DNA of 64,000 nucleotides, from contig CP087207.1 in the NCBI GenBank assembly GCA_020912385.1, positions 62,001 through 126,000 of the forward strand, in the 5' to 3' direction. The DNA comes from Neofusicoccum parvum (taxonomy: Eukaryota; Ascomycota; Dothideomycetes; Botryosphaeriales; Botryosphaeriaceae). Below are positions 57,695 to 64,000 of this stretch, piece after piece (position 1 is the stretch's first letter; each line of letters starts with the position of its first letter). The translations under genes and the position numbers were made by a program. Below the pieces are notes generated by a model. That model saw only the letters and a list, made by a program, of their open reading frames with translations, did not search any database and was not told the DNA's origin.

Positions 57695-60600
57695 CTCGGT
57701 TGCGGCGGCTTCTTCTGCAGCCGGCTCACCGCCGGCCTGCGAAAATTGTTCTGCGCCTGTTTTGTCGAGGCGCCTGCCACCACAGGCACCACCACGATCA
57801 CTCCCGCCAAGAGCGGTTGAAGTGGTCGAGAGAAAAAAAAAGTTGTCACCATTTGGCTCCCTCCCAGTGGCCGACACCAGCTGTCCTATTCCTGGACAGC
57901 GTCGGACTGGTGATGGTTGAGACCCGCCTGTTGCGACAGGATCCCAGTATCCGGCCCCCTTTTCGCCAGGGACGTGTTTGGGGCTTAGGCTTACTGCCCT
58001 GCGCCACCCCATCCGGCCACGGACCATGGCGAGAGGAATTAGGGAGAACGAGAGTGCTTTGAGGAAGAGTCAGTGCGAAAATTGCGCAATTGTGCGAGCG
58101 GAGGCCTGAGGGCCAGGAGGAGGGGCAATGAGACTGGGCTTGTACAGCGCCATCCACGACTGAAACGTTTCCTTTGTACGTGTTTGCTACGCATGACGCG
58201 GCTGGGCACCGGACGGGAATCCCAACGGGATTGGAATCGCTGGAGATTGGACTCTGGTTTTTTTTTTTTTTTTTTACCTTTTTTTGGCATTGGGCCAACT
58301 TGAGCACGAGCAAGATCAGATACCACTTAGATACCCAGGAAGCAATTCACACTCTCACTTCTATCACAAATATCTTCTCTCCATTCCGCCTGCTGAGCGA
58401 CACGGCTCCGTGCTCCTGCTAACTAGCGAAGACAAGTCTTTTTTTTTTACCACCAATACACGTTGTCGCGTCTCCCGCCGCATTCGTATCCGCCGGTTTC
58501 CTAGGCGCACATGCAAAGCGCACCACCATGAGTCAGCCATGCGAGATGCGATTGTCAGACAGAGATCTAGACTGTCCGTCGCAAGCAGGCGCTTTTCTGG
58601 CTGAACCTGCTGACGAGAGCCGAGCCCTGACGATCACCGCCGGCACAGCCGCGCTGCCAATGCTTCAGTGCAGCCGGCATGCTGTGTGTGCTCCGCCTAC
58701 CCACCAGCCCTGGGGCCAATTAACCACCGCACCGCTTGCGCCTAGCTGCGAAGGTTATCGCCGGCACCCATCCGCAGAGATGACTGGAGCCAACCGCTGA
58801 TGTGATGATGATGATGATGTGACAACAGCTGAGCAACCGTCCCCAAGCGGGCGCGCCGGTGTGCTGGTTTTGGTCGGATGCGCGCGCACGCGCTCCCCCT
58901 CTCCCCTCCCTCGCCCGCACTGCTGGCACCAGCGCTCACGGCACTCTTGAAGCGGTGCCGAGAGGCGCGCTTGCGTTCTGTGGGGAACGTGGGGAAATCG
59001 GGAAGCAGGAAGAGCGTGGCTGTGCTGGCGTGCGGTCCACCTTCCCACCGCCTCCAAGCCGCGGCGCCAAGTTTCAGAGGCATCGCCGTTTTTCCTTCTC
59101 TGCACCAACCGACCAACCAACCGCACACCAGCTTCCTGCTCGCCTCCCGCGACGGGCAGACCGGGCGTGAAACGTGACGTGGCGTAGCGTGGCGTGGCGC
59201 TCGCGGTCCAGGGAGATGTAGGAAGAAAGCCTGCTTGACGGCTACAACAAGCAGGTAGTTTGCGCGAGATAGCGTGCACGAGTACGTACGTGTGCATGCA
59301 GCCGCCACGCCCGCCGCCTGGCAGGAGCAGCCTCACTGCCACCACTACTACTACTGCCCGACATTACTTGCATCTGGCTTGCATGGTCGGCGTGACGGAG
59401 ATTGATGGGATGGCGTTGACGACGGGGTTCAACCCTCTCGGCTGCCCGTTGATCAGCATCCCGTCTCTATCTGCGTCGCCGCGATGACGCAGCCGGCCGC
59501 TCTGCATCTGGCAGCTGGCAGCTGAGAAAGCGCATGGTTGGTCGCGGTGCAGTCTGGAACGCGCGCACGACGACGACGACGACAACACCGGCGGCAACTC
59601 GTCGTCCGTCCATCCGTCCCGGCTGCCCCGTCCGCCGTGGGCTCGCGTCGGACCACCGGTCGATGTAGATGGTCCGCGTGTCTTCTCGTGCGAGACGTTT
59701 GGGCAAACACGGGAACGCAGCTGGCCATCCCTGCATGGGGCGACACGATGCTTTGCGGTTGCCGAGGCGGCCGTCCCGCGGTTGCCGAAGCGAGTGGTGA
59801 GGGGATCATCCCGGCCGCACACCCTCGGCGAACAGGTGTTTGTTGTGGTTGGTGGGCGTGCATGACGTGCAACGCGGGGTAGGCGGATGGGATGTGGCAC
59901 TGTGGGCGTGTCTTCCCCTTGCATGACGGCGGCAACGCTTGTTTTGGGACGGTTGATTTGCATTGTTATCTCTTTTCGCCTCTTATCGGCCGTGTTTGCC
60001 TTGGCTGCGCATTGCGATGGTGGTCTGTCTGCGACGGCTGTGTGAATCGGACCGCGCAATATTGCTCAGCTGTGAGCTGCTCGCGAGGGGCACGCGGACC
60101 GTTTGGTTTGGACGATGACAAAAACGTCCTTGTACGTCGGAGGCGCGTCCGTCTCCATGGTTTGGGTTGGACTTCAGCTCTCTACTTCCTGCACAGTCAT
60201 AGGGATCGGCGGTGATTAGGAATCGTGTGCGGATCCGACGCACGCGGGCCGGTGCGCCAATTCCTTGGGGCTCTCCGTTGTCGGCCGCTGGCTACGATGG
60301 ACGTGGAACACGAAAGCAAGGGCGGGACGGAGCAGGCTGCAGCGCTGGGAGCTGTTTGACTCAATGACGGTAGCGCCGTGAGCCGTGCTTATCAAGATTT
60401 TAATGCGAAGGCTAAACAAATAGGAGCGGAGATAAGGCGCTGAACGAAGAGAATAGTCGGGACCCAAAAGCTGGTGCCTATCCTTCCGCACGGCACTTTA
60501 CTTCAAGTTTAACTTCACCATTCGCAAAGTTTCTATGGAGGCTGAGAAAACTTTGTGGAAGTATTGCGACTTCATAATCTGAAACTAACCGAGGTCCAAG

Positions 60601-61015
60601 CTGAGTCCAACCGACAACAATACATCACAAAGAAATATCCTACGTAAGCAGTCGAAGCGTCATCCAGATAGTTATGGCGCTCAGATTGAAGTCCGTCTGC
60701 ATCAGCATGAATGCTCCAAGTTTCCATCGACAAGATCCACTTGAATCCAAAGAGCCCCCATTTCGTTTACCACTCACTATGGTGGTAAAAGCCAGCGAAC
60801 CCAAACCCAAACCCCATCTTACACAATATTCAGTCAGACGATGGTGGCTCGCTGAAGTACGTCATTGTTCCGTCTGAGAAGGTCGCAAAGTAGCCTGCCT
60901 TAGCCTTCCACGCAGTGTCTCCCGATGCATTCGAATATCAAATCTCTTCCATTTCCCCTCATGATATTTCCCCAATTGCACAGCAAGAAACATTCAGAAC
61001 ACTAAAGCAAATGCA
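57695..61015. other. Long convergent intergenic region with GC-rich part and simple repeats
   Basis: About 3.3 kb between two 3' ends. It contains a 19-T run (58258-58276), a TGA/ATG repeat near 58803-58819, and a CGA repeat near 59568-59582. The stretch from about 58,800 to 59,900 is GC-rich, open in several frames on both strands, without recognisable protein features. An unrecognised transcript is possible; no tRNA-like fold was found. Confidence 0.5.
58258..58276. repeat. Poly(T) tract, 19 bases
   Basis: Uninterrupted run of 19 T, followed after ACC by about 8 more T. Length is prone to sequencing error and slippage. Confidence 0.9.
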
Positions 61016-63183
61016 TCAAGCCCACGCCATCAGTAATCCCAACACAAAAGCAGCCCAGCAATCAGAAAATCGAGACTTCCTTCCACCCGCGAAAGCCGTT
61101 GAGGAAGTTATCGCCAGAGATGGTGCCGAAGAGACGTCTTCTGTAGCTGAACTAGAGGTGGTAGTTGTTCCTGTTGGCGATCTCATATCTGTCTGAATTG
61201 TCCTGGATGCGGAGGCTGAATGAGAAGCTAGCTGCGAAGTACTGGATGCTGGATCCGTAATAGGAGGGGAAGGGCCTTCCAAGCCCGATGCCGAGGACGG
61301 AAATGAAAGAACGGATGGAACCGTTTCTGTGTTCGAACTGCTTTTAGAGAGTGGGGAAAAAGTAGGGCGCGGGTCTTCAGAAGCAGGGCTGGAAATCAAT
61401 CCCCCAGGAGGTAAGCTTAAAGTGCCTGAGCTCGATGGTTTTGGCGTAGTTGCCCAAGATCGAATGGAGTTTTGAGGAGGAGGATCAGGAGGAAGATTTG
61501 AAAAAGAATAACTCGTGACAGTTGAAGTAAGAGAAGAGGGCTGGGGCATTGTTGTCGTGATTTTTCTACTAGACGAAGTTGAGGGCTGGTGTGTTAGAAT
61601 GTCCGTGATCAAAGGCGGGTATGTCGACACAGTGTAGGTGGCACTCGATGTTCTTTTGCTTGTGTGCACTGAAGATCTTGAGATTCCGGGGCTCGATGGA
61701 GTAGAGCTTGGATGTCCATGCGTTGGTTTTGAGATGTCCGCATGAGAAACTGATCCCGAGAGTTGAGTGGACCAGCTTTCGGTCTTTGTAACGGTAGTTA
61801 AAGCCGTTTTTCTTATATGCTGAGATACTTCCGTTGTCTGGAAAATAATAGTTGAGGATAATGATGTTGCCGTTTTAGATGAGGTTGTGTTGCAATGGAG
61901 ACAGGAGGTCGTGTTCAGCATCGGTGTTGAAGCCGGCGGGCTCCACAGAGAGGATGATACAGTATTAGAAGGTCCGCTTGGGTGTATCGGGATCATCGTG
62001 GATTTGGTATTTATTCTGGTCGAGGGAAAGGTCGTATTAAGGCTCGTTTGAGGCACTGAAATGCACGTGCTGGTTTTGCTGTATCTCGAATTGAGGCTAG
62101 ATTTGCAGGACTTCGTTGAGCTGGACGCGCTGCAATTGGTAGAACTAAATGTTGGCGGGAAGATGGAATTTTTCGGTGAATGTAATGGCGTGTAATAGCC
62201 TCCAGACGAAAGACATGGCGTTGAAGAAGGCCGTGAGGGGGATGCAGGCAAACTCTGATGTGTGGCGGGCGAGTATGAATACATGGGCCCGCTCCATTGT
62301 GGTGATGTCTTATTCCAGTCTGAGCAGGTTGTGCTGTATAAAGGCGTTGTGACTGAGATTCGAGTAGTCTCTTCACATGGCGAGCTTCCTTTGCTCAGTG
62401 TCGAATGCTGAGGATGGGGAATTGAAAGGCCTCGGGCTTCGACAGTACCACAGGCCTTAGGTACTCGATTGCTGCATTGGTCTAAGATTGTTCCAGCCAA
62501 GAGTGAGGTGGCTATTGGTTGATTCTGTAGATATTGCACGAGCTGGTAAGGCACTGGCATATACGTCCTGTAAGGCGTGGCGGACGTGTCAACGCTGTGG
62601 ACAAGGATCGACCGTGGCACCGAAGTAAGCGTTAGATCGTGGAAATCAACACTACATTCACTTTTCGTGTCTCCCTCTTCCCATGTTGCGGCTTGTATCC
62701 TGTCAAAGGCATAGTATTCCGTTCCGCTTGTACTGGATTAATTAGCACACAGAGATGTTAAAGATTTGACCTTGCTTACAGAGTCACGCCATGCCAGTCC
62801 CAGACATACAGGACCCCTGCATCAGTAGCTTGAGGTTCTTCAGTCGTAGTGAATGTGGAAGCCCTTGTTGTCGTCCCGTGATGCGTGTGTCCACGGGCAT
62901 CGACGATCGTTGAGATCACGACGGTTTCCGTGACGGTTATATAGGTGGTTGAATCCGCAGGGAAGGTGAGAAGCGAAGGGGAAACTGCTTCCAAAACACA
63001 GCCGGAACACCTTAGTGTATTTGTGATGACGGTGTCGTAGATTTCTAAGCATTGATTGGAATTCGCGGAAGTCGAAGCTGGGCCCGCTGAAGTTGACACG
63101 GCTCGTACAGAGAACGACCGCTCTCCGATGATACTTACTAACATCATGTACAGGATGAGTGCAAGAAAAGAGGAAGACATCAC
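61016..63183 (-). CDS. GPI-type surface protein, paralogue C
   Basis: Two exons (63183-62780, 62732-61016) give 706 residues. A signal sequence (MMSSSFLALILYMMLVSIIG) is followed by the shared domain: D-T-V-I-T-x4-C-S-G-C-V-L-E-A, L-T-F-P-A-D, ending W-D-W-H-G-V-T-L at the same phase-2 intron. Exon 2 begins T-S-G-T-E-Y-Y-A-F-D-R-I-Q-A-A-T-W and contains Y-M-P-V-P-Y-Q-L-V-Q-Y-L and D-Q-C-S-N-R-V-P-K-A-C. The long Ser/Thr/Pro stalk holds S-C-L-H-C-N-T-T, matching S-C-L-Y-C-N-T-T in paralogue B. The tail WAAFVLGLLMAWA resembles a GPI signal and closely resembles the end of paralogue B. It has no tandem repeats. It lies inverted and about 6.6 kb from B, with one unrelated gene between. Predicted cell-wall or membrane-anchored glycoprotein; function unknown. 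Confidence 0.84.
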
Positions 63184-64000
63184 AGCGCTGCTTGGAACGT
63201 GTGGTCAATAAAGACAGGTCGAGTCAAAGGGATGGACAGTGACTTATGCGAGTTCCAGTCTTGTAGAGCAATGTCCAAATAGGGTCCGTTGGTGCCCGAG
63301 CCACTGCAGCTCATGGTAGATCCACAGCTGAGAATCGCATAGTAGCACAAAAAGACCCAAAATATGAGACCTGGCGCTTGCGGGCGGTACAGTACACCAC
63401 CTCATTTCGCAGGGACAGAATCCAAGATGACCGGCTTTAGCACACGGCTGTGTCCTACCCGAAGTATTTTCATCTGTTTAAAGTAGAATGAAAACAGTGA
63501 TGGGTGCATCTTACCTTCCTTATTCAACAAACATTACTTCTGTGTCAAACCTGAAACAGCCATGCCTATCGAATCCCGGGCTTTCGAGACGGGAACATGC
63601 AGACAGTTCTGGAGTGGTATGTTGTGTCTTCCCATCTCGCGGGACTGATGGTCTGGCCATCACACATTGGAACTATAGTCACCCCGAGTATTGACGGATG
63701 TGTGACACTATGCAGGTAAGAAGTACCTGAAAGGTGCCACAGGCATCTGAGAAAGAGAGCTTTGTTTCCTTGCACATATACACAATGTAAGGCGTCAGGC
63801 AAACAACCAAAAGGCGGTGTCTGATCCAGTGTGTGTCTATAATGGCTGCTTGTATAAGTGGAACGGTCGTCACTTTAGCTTTGCTGCATTTGGTGTGTAC
63901 TGCAGCCTCAAGACCCACAGGTCTGAAAAGCAGGTCTTTGCTGAAGACTACCCTGGATTGGCCTAGTCAATTTCAAAATGCTCCTTCAAGTGGATTAAGT
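63184..64000. other. Upstream region of paralogue C
   Basis: About 820 bp to the window edge. Nothing recognised. Confidence 0.6.

Noticed and set aside
56674..58062. 462-codon plus-strand frame and a 367-codon minus-strand frame over the same place
   Set aside because: Both overlap the 259-residue gene at 56915-57694, whose codon bias, TATA box and start are better; the longer frames translate to His/Arg/Pro or Gly/Ala low-complexity sequence.
59415..59450. tRNA B-box-like GGTTCAACCC
   Set aside because: No matching A box or acceptor stem at the proper distance.
60915..61196. 93-codon plus-strand frame
   Set aside because: Overlaps the 3' end of paralogue C in antisense; no features.

Overview
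The window comes from a filamentous ascomycete (Pezizomycotina). The evidence is dense short GT-AG introns (about 41-75 bp) with CTNAC-type branch sites, fungus-restricted families (SAT4-type rhodopsin-domain protein, Git3/cAMP-receptor-like GPCR, CLN3/Btn1), a peroxisomal malate synthase ending in SKL, and Ser/Thr-rich GPI-type surface proteins. The class cannot be fixed by eye; Dothideomycetes is a guess. No tRNA, rRNA, CRISPR or intact transposon was seen.

Left part (1 to about 27 kb, ordinary base composition): phi-like glutathione transferase (369-1176, minus); a decayed phenol-2-monooxygenase-type flavoprotein (about 1843-2800, plus); a fatty-acid-hydroxylase/SDR fusion (4614-5891, plus); an Nramp metal transporter (7135-9113, plus); a 10-cysteine secreted miniprotein (9948-10370, minus); a large uncharacterised protein of about 1,590 residues (11670-16604, minus); CLN3/battenin (17075-18587, minus); a rhodopsin-domain membrane protein (20645-21805, minus); a GPCR (23564-25419, plus); and a 15-cysteine secreted protein split into seven micro-exons (26437-27085, plus).

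Right part (about 27-64 kb): genes with C/G-rich third positions separated by GC-rich non-coding islands. It holds a secreted fungal protein (27588-28590, minus), a membrane-anchored GH16 glucanase-like protein (31719-33155, minus), a C-terminal J-domain protein (36095-37162, plus), an NmrA-like reductase (38024-39046, minus), malate synthase (39774-41670, minus), a second glutathione transferase (43408-44294, plus), an aspartic-protease-like membrane protein lacking the usual catalytic motifs (44957-46661, minus), a small doubtful gene or relic (48375-48727, plus) and a disordered basic protein (56915-57694, plus).

The most distinctive content is three divergent paralogues of a cell-surface protein family (49795-50975, 52160-54439, 61016-63183). 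They share a signal peptide, a C-[ST]-G-C-[VL]-L-E-A domain, a phase-2 intron at exactly the same residue, a conserved second-exon block and Ser/Thr-rich stalks. Two end in GPI-type tails, one has lost the tail, and one carries six 93-bp in-frame tandem repeats.

The genes do not form one pathway. Themes are cell-surface and secreted proteins, sensing and transport at membranes, detoxification, and glyoxylate-cycle metabolism. Exon coordinates were worked out by hand from splice consensus and reading-frame continuity; most genes balance to whole codons.
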